Below are positions 12,001 to 24,983 of a DNA stretch of 64,000 bases, one piece after another. The position numbers and the translations under genes are program-made. The stretch comes from Anseranas semipalmata (lineage: Eukaryota; Chordata; Aves; Anseriformes; Anseranatidae). The stretch is from assembly GCA_013399115.1 (NCBI GenBank), contig VXAA01003008.1, positions 220,413 to 284,412 on the forward strand, read 5' to 3'. The first letter of the stretch is position 1. Every line of letters starts with the position of its first letter. Below the pieces are notes generated by a model, which saw nothing but the letters and a program-made list of their open reading frames with translations, had not been told where the DNA came from and did no database searches.

Positions 12001-14686
12001 CTTACTATTTTGCTTCATCTTCCTCTTAGATACATTGTTAAGCATAATCACACATTTCTTAAAATATTTTAAAAACTTGGACCCTTCTTAACAAACAAGC
12101 CCTTTTATTCTGCAATGCTTTGCATAACACACTTGCACCATTTTGTGGTGGAGCTTAGACATGTTTTGGTAGCAGACAAGTATTCATTTTATGGAATATT
12201 TGCCATGTAAATTTATGAAATATAAACAAAATCTTTGTATGGGCAGGTAAAATATTGATTTAATACTGGACATGCCTTTATATTCTGTCCTGTTGTGCTG
12301 AATCTTTGCTTGCTCAAATACTCAAACAAAGTTACTGTTGTCAAAAAGCAGATTATCCATGTTTTTACTCATAGCTACACCACAGACCTAGAGGCTGGGT
12401 ATTAACAGTTTTAGTTCTGTACAATTTGGAGATTATTGGTCTTTTTGTTACAGCTTGTTCATATCGAAAATAACAGTTTCTGCTTTCCATAATGATGATC
12501 ATAAAAAGTTCTTAAATTATAAAGTTCTTCAAATGCTCTGAATATGATGACAGTTTAGTATCCTTGTTAGCCATTTTAAGTGCTTGCCAGTGATGCACAC
12601 TGTGCCTTGTTTGTGCTTTAAGTTCAAGAGTATCTCCATACAAATATAATTCTTTAGAAATCTAATATGCAACTTCTATATATTGAGATGTTACATTACT
12701 GAGCATTTGTTATGATGGAGTATCTATCTGCGAAAATACCTATGTAGGCTTGGCATTTCCTGCAGTGTATTTCCTTCCCAACCGTTTTCTAAGAGTACAC
12801 TCTGAGCTTCATTCATATTTGTCTGTGTAAATTATCAGGAGACAAATGGCTCGCTTCTGTTTTTCCTTTAGTCATGTGAAGGCTTGAGTTACAAAGTACA
12901 AATCAGAAGAAAACTGACAAGGGCCTGATCCATTAAAGGCGGTAGAAGTATTTGTCTTGATTTTGCTGGAAATCACGTTGTAAATAATGGGACATAAGAA
13001 GAATCAGAAAGTCCAGAAGTGTATCTAGGTACTTCTTTTATAATGAGCTTTATGTTAATTTGGTAAACTATGTTAATCTCCAGTTGATAGTGGGGAGCCT
13101 ATAAATGAGACTCATTTTTGGTGCTGGGAAATAACACCACAAATCTAGCAATGGCCATTGCGTACTTTGGAGACGTTAAATTCAGAACTGAAGATAAATT
13201 TCATGAAGCCAGTACTTCTTGATCAATATATGGTGTAGAATGGTGAAAACTATTAGTAAATGATGCTAGTAGGCTCTATCCTTAACTTTTTATGTTTTTG
13301 TATTTTTATATCCTGTTAAATACAGTGCTTTCATATCTCTAAAGATTAAATGTGCCCATTTTGCCTATGTAATATTTATATATGGACAGGAAATAGAAGT
13401 CAGTATCCAGATTTGTTGACCCCTGAGATATAATATTGACCTCAGTGAGTATTAACTTCTCAGATCAATAAATGCTGTTATTGACCTCAAAGAAAAATCA
13501 ATAGCAGCTTGTTAATTTGCAAACTATGACTGCAAGAAAATGGTACACATTTTGTTCTTCATTATCACGTATTTATATCTATATTTTAACGCCTTCAGTA
13601 TTTCCACCTAGAGATCATCATGTCAAAACATTTCAATCCCGGCTGTTAGAAGGTTGGGGAGACAGGCATTGTACATTATGGAATAATTGATGAGCAGTAC
13701 ATGTTTTTTCCCATAGCTCATGAAAATAATACCCTGAACAGTCGTATTATCACCTTCGTTGTTTTCATTTTTGGGGTAGTCCGGTTCATTTCATTTCATT
13801 TTCTCTGGTGCACTTCATCAAAACATTGCATAAAAGTACTATATTTTAGCTGCCAAAAGAACTTTTCTACAAGAATAATAAGGGGGATGAAAGACTGACT
13901 ACTGGAAACGAGGAGACTGAAAGTGATCACTGTAAAAATCATAATTAATATACAGCAGATTTTTCCTATTTGCATAAGGATGACAGGTTTCTAGGCAAGA
14001 ATCTGCTCTGGAGCAAGCTGAAGTATAACTATGTGACTATATAAAAAAGAAAAAAGTTTTAAATGACAAAGTATTGGCGGAGAGGTGTTATTTTGTATCA
14101 TAGCGGGTTTTGTATATAAACACTGAAATGTCAGGTTTTACATAGTTTGAAATGTCTCAAAAATGCCTATTGCTGAAATTCAAATGTCATAACAGTTCTT
14201 CTGCATATATATCACTTTGATATTTAAACTTAAAAACCTCATAAATGATTTAATATTACTTTGGCCTTGTTATGATCTGACTGCCAAAAAAGGCAGAGGC
14301 TGATTTTTATCTGGTCTGGAGAGTAGTGTTTTCATTCACAGAAGACAAAGCACAAGTCTGTCAGCCTTTTACAGTCATTAATTCTGTCTGATACATCTGC
14401 AGTGATCTTGGCGAACTGATTGCTATGTTTAAAAAACTTTTCCTTCACTAAATGACAGTGTGAGAGGTATTCAAATGCAAAAATAAGGCAATAGTTTAAT
14501 TTTTACAAAGTGAAGTGGCTGCAGTTTTTTTGCCAGTTTGATGGCAATACGGTGTTGCCCTTTAATACTGTGAGCTCCTAGAATTTTGTTTGTGCATCCA
14601 TGTTATCCTCCTGAGAGACAGGGTCAATGATATTGTATTCATTCTGTAGCTAGGAAGACCAAACAAGGTTAAATGAAAAGAAAAAG

Positions 14687-14705
14687 AAAAAAAAAAAAAA
14701 AAAAA
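14687..14705. repeat. Poly-A run (19 A)
   Basis: A-run of 19 preceded by a degenerate AAAAG stretch. No retrocopy is recognised upstream. Confidence 0.88.
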
Positions 14706-17059
14706 GCACCAAGCTAGATTAATCTCTGAGTCTCAGAAAATGATGCTGGATGTTGCTGCTACAGATCTGGAAGGATGTTTGTGGCGATTATGCAACATCT
14801 TGTATGTCTTACAGAAGTCCTGAATGGTCAGGTAAGGCAGTATCTATCTGTTGGCATTTCCTGCAAGACTATACAGACATCCTGAATAGTACGAACAGTT
14901 TTCCTGCTTCTCTCTTTGATGTTTTGGGTCACCTTTGAGTAACCAGAGAGTTTGGATCCTACTACAAGAGACTGAAACACTAGTGATGGAGGAAGGTGGC
15001 AAATTTGAGGAGGGTGGAAAGTTCATTGTCACAACACAGGAATAGAGAGATCATGCCAGTCTTACACTTTAGGATTATCTCTTTTCAGACCACACCGATT
15101 GCAGAGCAGCACCTGGATATTCAAAGTGCCAAACAGTCCATCAGAATTTTAGTAGTAGGACTGGGGATAAAGTCTGAGGCAACCAGGCAAACTCTTCATT
15201 AAGTGTGAGCCAAATATGGCTCCTTGACTCTGCAAACCACTTATTTTTCAACCATTATCTAGTCTGCTCAGGAACACTGACTGCAACAGTAGCTGGATCC
15301 CAAGTCTCAGGTTTACAGAAGACAGTGCTGGTGTCAGTTCTCGTGGTACCTTAATGGTCGTCTGGCACCTGCTGGATGTTCTGCTCTGGAGGCGTTATCT
15401 TTATGGTGTACGACAGTTAAAAAAAAAAATTCAAACTTCCAGTGCTTTGCTATGAACATCTAATACATCATTTGGCCTTGAAATATCCTTTGTAATTACT
15501 AGAACTGTTCACTTAGCTGATGAGAAGCTCTTAAGACTGATAGTAGGACTAACTTACTCAAAAGAGAAGAATAATATAATCCACAATGTTTAAATTTTTT
15601 AAAAAGTCTTGTTGAAAATCCATTGTACATGGTATGTCAGAAGGAGTTCAGTTTATAACTATAAAATCGCTGAATTTAAATTCTCAGACAACACAGTCAC
15701 TGATTTCCATAATTGAAATGTTTTGAGTTTTTGCACTAATGGTCAGTGGGACACAAGCTAGTAATGTTATGAGATGTTCTGCTTAGCCTCTTTGTGAATT
15801 ACTTTTACTCTCCCATTTTGCTTTATTAAGGGAATTTTCCATTTACTTCCTATTTTGGGAAAAAGTCTCTACATTATTAAAGTATATAAAATATTTGATG
15901 CCATAAAATGGATCTATTTTAGTTTGATAAACTAGAAATATGCTGCACTGTGAGGGTCATAGCTTATAATACGTACTGTTAGTAGTTTTTCATTTTTCTA
16001 TATTAGGAGATTAGTGAAAAATAAGCTCTATCAATTAAGTTTTATTGCAAAATTATCTTCAGATGTACAGCAGTGAAGATGATATTGAGTGATAACACTA
16101 GAGTGGATTTTGTATAAAGCAATTACAGCTTGAAAACTGCAATCTGAATGAAAATATTGCTCAGGGTTTTTTGTAATCTGGTATTAATACCAAAAAACTC
16201 TTCCTTTAGAAAGTTCTTAAATTACCTCTATTAAATACAAGACATTATAAGGTGTTAATGTGTGGTATTGACTGAAAAATACTTTACTGATACCTGCTTT
16301 CACTGTTCATGCTTTGGCAAGTCTGTAAAGTACATATAAGCATACAGTTCCCCTTCTTAAGATGATTTCTCTGTTTATAGGATTGCCATGTTTCCCAGAA
16401 GATATTACTTTGTTTATATGAAAATCAGAGTTCTTAATTCAGGAATTAATTTATGTAGGTGCACTTCAATGCTATGAAGTCTTTTACATTCTTAAAAGCA
16501 ATGATTTACTCTGAGAGAAGCAGCAAGCCTTTTTCACGTCTATTACAGTATAATGTAATATATATAGCTACACGTGTTTCCTTGCCATGTTATCCTTGAG
16601 TTGAAAGTGCATTGAGCTTTGTAAAATGCATTTCAAGAACTTCAGAAATGAATTGTTTGATTCTGCTCACAGTTAATGATATCCATCTGAATACTCAAAT
16701 ATATCATAGTGTTCCATTCTGCTGTCCCACCTTTGGCTAGACAGGCTGTCCCTCAAAACACGTAAAGGACTTGGTTAATTTAGAAAAACAAATGAAACTG
16801 TTCAAGAGCTGAAAAGCAGTTTAGTCCCTGTTTATGGCACAGGGAGTTTTGCATGTAGTATTCACTCCTCTACTTATTTTGGAATAGCATAATTCAAAAT
16901 GTTTTACTGAGGGCATTTACAGGAGTAGCTCTGTAAAACACTTGGTTTGGAACAGACGGAGCAGTACCTAAAGGAGGGTCAAATTACTTCAGACACGTAT
17001 CAGTTGTACTCCGTTGTTTCATTGTAGATAAATAGTTTGTGGCTCTGACCAAATCTCCA

Positions 17060-17345
17060 GTGATGCCAGCATGAATCAAGACAATTGAGTCAAGTGGTTA
17101 CAGGTTTCCATCCTTTCAAATTGATCAAATTGAAATAGCCCATTAGGAATTGATTTAAATCAGTTTAGATAAGCTCAGTCTTAGTCCTGGCCCTTGAGGC
17201 TTTGGCTACTGAAAGTTCACTTGAAGCTGGACATACAGCAGCTCCACAGGCCATCAACTTTATTAGTGTGGAGATAAGCTGATTAGATCTTGTCAATCAA
17301 AGGTGCCAATATCTCAATTCAGTGTCTCTCCCAGTCTTTCTCTCC
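17060..17345. other. Candidate conserved non-coding element
   Basis: No coding potential is seen. The stretch contains a perfect direct repeat of the 9-mer TCAAATTGA (17116-17133), a TCF/LEF-type site ATCAAAG at 17296-17302, and several GATTAG/TGATTTA-like homeodomain-type words. Clusters of such motifs in unique sequence are typical of vertebrate developmental enhancers. Conservation itself has not been tested, so this is a candidate only. Confidence 0.28.
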
Positions 17346-18589
17346 TTCTTTGTTGCCCGCTTCAATGCCTTAAAGAGAGAGAGAGAGAGATGTGTGGTAT
17401 GCATCCCCCTGGTTGTCACCAAGCAGGGTGCAAGGGTACTGTGATGATGTGATGACTATATTAAAGAGGACATCAATTTGTTTTAAAGTGTTTTGATTTT
17501 TTATGGTGGCATTAAGAGAGAGAACATTGTGGTTGCAGCTTTACTAGAAAGCAAAGAGTTCTAGAAGGAAAAAAAAAAAAGTGTTTCTTTGAAACCTACC
17601 GGGTCTTTGAGTCTTGCTGTGCCAATGGGCGCTTAAGTGCTCCTGTAACTGGCACACTCTGATCCACCACCAGCTTAGGTACTATTTGTCTGTCCAAATT
17701 ATTCATTTATATAAAATGAAAAGATGTGTCAATGTTTAATGCTTGCAGAAGTAATTTTAAATATAAGTTTGGGAAATGTTTGGTTATGCCAATAATGAGC
17801 ATGGTATATTGTAACAGTCTGGGAAATTAGAGTGTGAATTGAGGTCAGGTTAGAACATATACAGTGACCCTCTCTGAAAATGAAGCTTTACATGCACTGA
17901 ATTAATACATGCAGGTATTTGCATCTCTGCTTAGTAGAGGAAAAAGCAGGAAAAACTGAACATCAGCTGTAAAAATGTGATAGTGCAGTCTTTCAGCTTT
18001 AGGCTTCATCATATAGTTAAAGATGGTATAGAGGAAAACTGGGCTTTTGTTCTTCACATCTGAAGTTTGCTCACACCATGCCTCCCTCATACTTCAAATG
18101 CAAACAACAGAAGCCCATCCTTTTCTTCCATCACCCTACACTCACCACCCAATGAAGGCTGGAGCTACAGTGCTGCCGAACTACATTGCCACACTGGATT
18201 ATCTCTTTATCAGTTATTCTTCACTCCACTGTATCAATTTTCCACTAACCAATCAGACACTCCTCTTAGAAAGACTGTTTGACTATTTCTTCTAGATAAA
18301 TGTGTTTATAGCTACACAGATCCACACAGGCAACTTATGTGCTACGTGTCTTGGGGACAGAAAGGGAATTACTTGCTCCTTCAGGGGACTTCAAGTGTGT
18401 CCCCGCTAGTTAACTTTGCTATTTGGGGATATTCCAGGAAAAAAATCTAGTATCTGTGGGAGGGACGTGAAGATCTCAATTATTCACTTGGGTACTGGAG
18501 TTCTGATGTGACCCTGTTTTATGTTACAAACCGCAACACTGCATATTTACACAGAACTGAAAGATGCTCCTTTCTAATCTCACCTTTGT
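17346..18589. other. Non-coding DNA with short AG repeat
   Basis: An (AG)n microsatellite lies at 17374-17390 and an A-run near 17569-17580. The short open frames between 17900 and 18300 overlap on both strands and show no recognisable domain. Confidence 0.5.
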
Positions 18590-19050
18590 TTCCTGCCAGT
18601 CATTCTTGCAGGCTCCCTGTTTAGTCTGCATGCAGAGGGGAAGCTAATAGCCAACTTTAGCACAAAGAGGAGATCATAGCAGTCAGCCGTCTGCATTATT
18701 CAAGTAGGAGGATTTATTTATTTTTATTATTTATTATATTTGGGGGGGAGTGGTAAGTTCCAAGCAGATTTAAGGACATTTACTTGGAAAGAAATTGTAG
18801 GGGAGAGCAACCTTTTTGCCTTATTTTAGCTAATTAGAATTCCTAGGTGTTTAGATGGGATCGTTGAGCTGTGTTTTTTTTCTTCCTAATACACTGTTAA
18901 CAGCTCTTATGCTGCAATTACACTTAATCGGAAACAAATGTTTTTTGAAAAGTTATTGAAGGAAATCTATCTAGCAGACCACTAATCAAATGATGCACCT
19001 TTTTCCTCCAGCTGCTTCCCATACTGAAATCACTAATTCATTGTTTAAAA
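18590..19050. other. Candidate conserved non-coding element
   Basis: Unique, non-repetitive sequence apart from an AT-rich TTTA-like tract (18716-18738) and a G8 run near 18741. The words TTAGCTAATTAGAATTC near 18825-18842, CACTAATCAAATGATG near 18980-18995 and CACTAATTCATTG near 19031-19043 carry TAAT cores of the homeodomain type. It has no open frame of note. It is called only on motif texture, and a conservation track is needed. Confidence 0.25.
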
Positions 19051-20043
19051 TCTCATTTTGAAAGCTAAGAAGAAAGTTATTGGAGTTCCAACTTGCCCTT
19101 TTATTGCTCTGCTTTTACATTCATTAGTCATATTTTTTTCCAGACTGATGTTTGTTTCTATTGAGGTAGTGTTTGAAAACCCATTTTTACTGGTCAGTGT
19201 GTACTGGTTTTGTCCAATTGCACAGCGTGTATCTCAATCATATCTCAATCAACTGTACAAAAAACGTGGTGATACTTGTTAGTAAACTACTGTTTTACAA
19301 TAAAATTGGGTAGCACCATCATAACTTCTAAAATAATTTGTATATTATTAAAAATAGGGTATGCTCAATTTGAAAATATAGATAGATGGAATATATGTTT
19401 TGTCTTGGAAGTTACAAGAGTGTTAAATAACATTTCTCTTTCTTCTTTCAGTAAAGTAGCAAGTCAAGCAACTGAGCTCTGAGTCTAACACAGTTTTATT
19501 GCTGTGTTTATTTAAGCAGGCCCTTCAGTTAATACTTAAATTCAGCTTAGTATAAGGCCACATATGACAGTAAATACAATTTCTAGAAAGATGTGTTAGC
19601 CAAATAAGCAGGGATTTTGGCAGGTTTTTACTTCTGGGTTACAACTGCTACTGAAGTTATTTGAAGTTTGCATCATATGTGTGCTGTATTTGGGAATGAG
19701 TGTGCCTAATGAAAATTATATATGCTTGTAAACATTCTCCCATTGTTATTTAATAAAAGCAAATCTAGAACATAGCCGGAAGGACTTGTATGTTAAGGCT
19801 CTCTTTGACAGCAGATTTGTAATGTTCTTATTGAAAGTGCTTAAAAGTCATTGAAGGAGGGTCTGTAACTTTGAGGCCACCATCTTGACGGAACGGTTTC
19901 AATGTAGTGACTCAGTTTTGGACATAAATATAAATCTGGCAGTGCTTAGAGTATTTTTGCTTTGGAAGTTTTATTGTTAAACAACCAAGAAAACCATTTG
20001 GTTCATGGCATTCTGGCACTCTTTTTCCATTGTGTTTGTTTGT

Positions 20044-20088
20044 TTCTTCTTCTTCTTCTTCTTCTTCTTCTTTTTTTTTTTTTTTTTT
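20044..20088. repeat. (TTC)9 followed by T18
   Basis: Nine units of the trinucleotide TTC (20044-20070) run directly into 18 T (20071-20088). The whole tract is pyrimidine-only on the plus strand. Confidence 0.92.
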
Positions 20089-20372
20089 AAGACCAAGACT
20101 ATTTTTATCACTAATTATTTCATAATCAGCTAATGAATGTGTTTCAGGGAGGTAATGTGAAGCAACAAAATAAAAAACGCGGGTGAATTACTCCATGTTC
20201 ATCACTCCATGTACTCTTTTCACAGAGTTCCCCAAGCCACCTTCCAGAGATAACATTTGCTGTCTATATATGTACTGATTAATGTACAGAAGTATATTGC
20301 ATATATGGCACTAGAGGCAAGGTTAAAGGTATCCTCTGTGAACTACCAAACACAGAAGCAAAGATGTTTTAG

Positions 20373-20376
<4 letters not shown>

Positions 20377-20408
<32 letters not shown>
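20377..20408. repeat. Poly-A run (32 A)
   Basis: The longest homopolymer in the window: 32 consecutive A. No AATAAA signal, spliced body or obvious target duplication was seen, so a processed retrocopy is not supported. Confidence 0.93.
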
Positions 20409-20410
<2 letters not shown>

Positions 20411-20835
20411 AAAATCAATATTTGTTTTATGTTCTTCCTTGGAGGTTAGTCCATCTTCAATATTAGAGGGCCACAAGCATCAATTTTCCCTGTTTACCCT
20501 GCAGCTTGCCAGTTTTCTAAACAGGGAGAAATGTAAGTGAATACTGGAAGGTAAACTTACAACTGCCTAAGCTTCGTTTTCAGAAGACTTTTAGTTTTAA
20601 AAAATTTGATGGAAAATGTAATTCAGAAAAAGTCCTCACTTTTTACTTCTTTTTTAAAATCGTGTACTTGAATTGTGAAGTAACACAACTCTGCTGCTTT
20701 TAGAACAACATTCAAGTGTCTTTGATTAATACGTTTTGGGAATTTGTATTAAATTAAACACAATCACTTTCAGGAAAAGTCATAAAAGGAGGGAGGATTT
20801 TTCTTAAATTAAAAAGAAAACAGAAAAACAAAAAA

Positions 20836-20860
20836 GGGAGAGGGAGAGGGAGAGAGAGGA
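20836..20860. repeat. Purine-only (GGGAGA)n tract
   Basis: Short GGGAGA/GAGAGA repeat, all purine on the plus strand. Confidence 0.85.
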
Positions 20861-20894
20861 AAAATCTTTTCCTGTTTCTTCCCTGAGGCTGAAC

Positions 20895-21460
20895 TGTTTA
20901 TCACTCCATCCTTGTTCGATAGAAGTGAATTTTATAATAAAATTTTCCCTAATCGGGCTCTGTCAGTGAGGTGTCTTATCGTGGGGAGGAAAATGACACC
21001 GATACTATCGAAAAACAGAGACGATGTCACAGTGTCCCAATCACAGCTACTCAGCTTCCATATCTACCTTCTCCACAAACACCAAGCACTGCTTTTTCAT
21101 AAGAACATCAAAACCTAGCGAAGTCATTAAAATTGCACCCGCGTAGAGTTGCAGGGATCAGCCGCACTAGCGCAAAATGGGATGTGGGAAAACAGACTCT
21201 CTAAATGTGCTAATTCCATTGTCACGTGTTTACGGCTTAATTTTAATCAGTTAAAAAAGCCACACATTGCAATAAATTGGCATTATCTTCTGTGACACCA
21301 GAGGACACAGTTGGTTCAAGGATTTAGAGGGTCGCTGGCAACAGTATATAGTGTTACAGACAAAGTATTTTTACGCTTGAACTACGGTAGCTAAGGTGCA
21401 ATCCCCAGTTAAGACTGCAAACAAAGACTATAACCCACACAGTACTAAGTTCAACATGCA
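20895..21460. other. Candidate conserved non-coding element, CpG-retaining
   Basis: Unique sequence with more CpG dinucleotides than its AT-rich surroundings (for example in the words near 20915, 20953, 20978, 21008, 21022, 21118, 21138 and 21163). It carries an overlapping E-box and forkhead-like word, TCACGTGTTTAC, at about 21222-21233, and a TTAATTTTAATCAG stretch near 21238-21251. No long open frame is present. CpG retention and complex unique sequence suggest functional constraint, but conservation was not tested. Confidence 0.3.
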
Positions 21461-22652
21461 GACCACCTTCAGCCTAGAAACGGTGTAGAATGCTAAACTG
21501 AATATTACTGAAGAACATTTTCTTATTTAATGCTTAAAGGTAGTTTGTTGGCCAGTATAATTGAGGTTGCAATTCAGTACTACTCTCTTATGTGTCCTGT
21601 ACCATGATGAAGAAAGATCTGTTGGAAAAATCCCTTTGCTTTATTTGCATCCAGTTTCTCAAATGATCATTCTTGTTTACACTGTGCCATTAGCTTTCTT
21701 CCTCAAAACTATGCATCGCATTTTCTGTTCCTCTACTCACGGAAATATAGGTAAATTAGCCAACATGAACTGAAATGTGATATTAATGATATCTAGTAAT
21801 TAGTCATATGCTGTTTCCAATGAAATGTTTATGGTAAGTTTAAGTTTTCTAATTAGGTAGTATCACACGGGACACATGAGTACTGTACATGGTATCCTTC
21901 TCTACTCCTCCCATTTTCTTTCTTTTCCTTCCTCCTCCCCCTTAGACTTGTTCTTTCACTTGAGTATGGCTGATGAAAATGTTTATTACCAGCAGGAGAA
22001 TAATTTTCTGTAGAGCAGTATGATCTAACTAATAAACATCCATTTCAATAACACCGTGTCTATAAAAGTTGTCTAGGTTTATTTTAATGGATCAAACATG
22101 AAAAATATGTGTGACCAGTTTAATTCTGGAATAAGCAAACAGAAAGCAACCAAAGAAACAGTTGGGGTAGGAACTTTTTCTGGATAAACAGCCCCTTTTA
22201 GGATGTGAGCATGTCCATAGCCGAAAACAAATACCTATTTGAAACAGCACTGAAGAGCACAGCTAAATAAGCACACAAAGTCGTTACTGCAAAAAACGAG
22301 ATGCATTTAGTGTAGGATGCAGGTCGTCACTGTGCTGTTTCCAACATTTGGTATTTTGGTTTGGACAATTTAGTGCCAAGTATGTAGCATATGATTTCCA
22401 TGCATTGTAAACCCTACAAGCTCTTCAAAAATAAACATGAAAATGCCCAAAGGAACTCTTAGCAGTCGGTGATGAATACCATTAGCAAATAAAGTGAAAT
22501 ATGGATCTCTCTTGCACATAAAGAAATGTAATCATTTGATCTATTTGGGAACAAACCTGCAAAACTGTTCTAGTTGAAAAACAAAGTGACAAAGTTATCT
22601 GGGTTTGAATTAAGTCCAGGATTTTTCATTAATTGCATGTTTATTTAAAAAA

Positions 22653-22683
<31 letters not shown>

Positions 22684-24510
22684 TGATAACAATGTAAAAA
22701 CAAATTCCTTAAATATATTTTTTAAAAAAAGGTCTTACATTCTAGTCTCAAATTAACTTATGTATAAATGAGTGATACCCTGTAACAACTTCACTGTATG
22801 GTTTTTCTGAATTAAATATCTATTTCTGTGCTTGCAGTTTTCTTACTGATTTGGGTTTGTAACATGATGCAAGCTCTGTTTTTTTGCACTTCTTACCTGT
22901 TTAAACAGCTTGAGTAAATATGCAAGGCCATTTTATTAGAATAATAGAAAAAAGGAATTGAATGCAAATATAAAACACTGTTCTCTTCTATGTCTGGATT
23001 AGCAACAAACTCTGCATGACAAAAAAAAAGACTTCTTTATGTCAGTATACTTGGCTTTATAAAGACCATTAGTACTTTGTTCTCTAAAACAAAATACAAA
23101 CATCTAATTTTTTGAAAGATTTCACTTGAGAGTTTTGCCATTAAATTTCTGCTGATATGTGTTTATATTGTGTTGGGAAGAGAATGACATTTTATTAAAA
23201 AAAAAAAACTATTATACTACTTTGAGTTTTATTTTAAGATCTAGCAAATTAGCTAGGGGAGTGTTTCTTTAACTAAGCAAAATGCTCTGCTTGCATTTTG
23301 CTCTTGACCCCCTAAGATTGTTCAACCCGTATGTAACAAGTTATAGAGGTTATGGCATGGCATAGCCTGGTTTGGGACATCCACTTGGGGCGGAATAACT
23401 GTTTTATAACCAGTCTGAAAATTATTATCCAGTTCTGTAGAGATGTGAGCTGGTCTCTCTCTGTCTCTCCTCTCTCTGAAAATTGCTGTAGCCCAATTTT
23501 TACAATCCATATTTAGATCACCCTGTGCTGTAGCTGGCTTGCAGTCATATTTAGGTTGAATTGCTGAATTTGGTTGTTTTGAACTGAGTGAGGTTTGGGT
23601 AGGGGAAGGTGGGAGAGCTATTTCATGTTAGATGCATGTATAGAAGGAGAGTTCTGTTGGTGCTTATATATGCATGCTTCTGTAAAATTCCTGGCTTAAT
23701 TTCATGTTACATAGAGCAGATCAGTAATATATTTTACACTTTGAATATATCAATTCGAAAACAAAAGTGTAAATCTAGTTAGATATTTTGTCTCTGAAAA
23801 GATGAGCACAAACCAAGCAATATTAATGTATCCAAATGTACATTTTAAAGGTTACGAGGTGAAATTATATCAGTCTCTAAATATTTGCATTCTGTAGCAT
23901 CTTTCTAATAAAAGATGAGTGAGAATCATTGGTTCAGATCTAGCTTTACAGGAAAAAATCAAAATAAATTATGCTTATTTATGAATTCTGCACAAAATCA
24001 CTTCAGTTTCATCTCATACGTTGTGGATAATTGCATGAATTTAGATCTATGAGTATGCTTGTTATATTAAGATAGTCTTTCACTTATGCAGCTGATCACT
24101 TTTGTAAATCGCAGGTACGTTTCGTTATCTAAATGCAACAAAACCGGAGGACTGGCACTCATTTCTGAAGTATCAACTTCTTGTGTTATACTTTTGCACA
24201 CATAGGCTGCGCCGTTGAGCTACCAGTCAGATAAAACTGTTTTCTTACTTGATATTGTGTAATGGGTGGAACTGAAGATGTACTTAACAGAACTGGATAT
24301 CAGCATCTTTTTGTGTTTGTTACCATAATGGATTTTGGGGAAAATGCAGCATATTTCTAAGTACCTACTTGTAACGTTTGTCAGTGTCTTATAAGTTTGA
24401 CCCTATTAGATTTTTTTTTGTATCCATAAATATGCTGTAGTTACTTTTTAATACAGTGCTTATAACACAGTTATTTGTTCTTTTGAAATGGATATCAATT
24501 TCCTATTAAA
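21461..24510. other. AT-rich non-coding stretch
   Basis: No gene or mobile element is recognised. It contains a (GA)n microsatellite at 22653-22683 and an A-run near 23199-23210. Open frames are short and unremarkable. Confidence 0.55.
22653..22683. repeat. (GA)n microsatellite
   Basis: About 15 GA dinucleotide units with one AAAG interruption near 22671-22674. It is preceded by a short A-run. Confidence 0.9.
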
Positions 24511-24598
24511 CATTTATCTGCATACCAGGGATATTAATAATAAATTTACAAAAAAAAAAAAAAAAAAAAAACCATCTGGTTGTATTTAAAAAGACAGT
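24511..24598. repeat. Left copy of gap-flanking duplication
   Basis: This 88-base segment begins CATTTATCTGCATACCAGGG, contains a 22-base A-run (24550-24571) and ends in TTTAAAAAGACAGT exactly at the first N. A near-identical copy starts exactly at the first base after the gap (24742). Differences are concentrated around the A-run. See the findings for the assembly interpretation. Confidence 0.93.
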
Positions 24599-24741
24599 NN
24601 NNNNNNNNNNNNNNNNNNNNNNNNNNNNNNNNNNNNNNNNNNNNNNNNNNNNNNNNNNNNNNNNNNNNNNNNNNNNNNNNNNNNNNNNNNNNNNNNNNNN
24701 NNNNNNNNNNNNNNNNNNNNNNNNNNNNNNNNNNNNNNNNN
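24599..24741. other. Assembly gap (143 N)
   Basis: A run of 143 undetermined bases. The open frames that appear to cross it are artefacts of translating N. It is bounded on both sides by copies of the same sequence. Confidence 0.99.
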
Positions 24742-24825
24742 CATTTATCTGAATACCAGGGATATAAAAAAAAAATTTAAAAAAAAAAAAAAAAAAAAGC
24801 ATCTGGTTGTATTTAAAAATACAGT
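24742..24825. repeat. Right copy of gap-flanking duplication
   Basis: This 84-base segment begins CATTTATCTGAATACCAGGG immediately after the gap, has an A-rich tract, and ends TTTAAAAATACAGT. It matches the left copy apart from a few substitutions and a length difference in the A-rich part. Confidence 0.93.
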
Positions 24826-24983
24826 GTTGTTAATATGAAAGTTGTTAAAAAGTGTTTTTCCTGAACAGGATTTAAACTTAATTCATTTCTAAAGCTGTCT
24901 GTTACTCTATTTAAAGTAACTTTTTGAAAAAGTGTAAAGATACTTTAATATGTATATGTTTATATGTCCATGTGTATACATGT

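Larger units (their letters stand above)
1939..17059. other. Long AT-rich non-coding stretch
   Basis: About 15 kb without a supported gene. It contains a possible MIR-like fragment (about 3130-3260) and small simple repeats at 3714-3729, 6784-6831, 9033-9053 and 14687-14705. The longest open frame is 198 codons (10001-10597, plus). Its product is rich in Phe, Leu, Ile and Ser because the DNA is T-rich, it has no recognisable domain, and a minus-strand frame (10377-10583) overlaps it. An alternating purine-pyrimidine tract (TGCA-rich) lies inside it at 10467-10497. Nothing else is recognised here. Undetected exons or conserved elements cannot be excluded by inspection. Confidence 0.55.
19051..20894. 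other. Non-coding DNA with slippage repeats
   Basis: Contains the (TTC)9-T18 compound repeat, the 32-base poly-A run and a purine (GGGAGA)n tract, all listed separately. A 69-codon open frame at 20257-20466 exists only because the poly-A run reads as poly-lysine. Nothing else is recognised. Confidence 0.55.

Noticed and set aside
12915..12965. 'gggcctgatccattaaaggc' as an ancient reptile repeat
   Set aside because: Only a short similarity to a remembered pattern. Not enough to call an element.
20377..20408. Poly-A run as the tail of a processed retrogene
   Set aside because: No poly-adenylation signal, coding remnant or flanking target duplication was seen.
20257..20466. Poly-lysine-containing open frame
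   Set aside because: Created by the 32-base poly-A run.
24506..24802. Open frames spanning the assembly gap
   Set aside because: They consist mostly of undetermined residues and A/T homopolymer translation.
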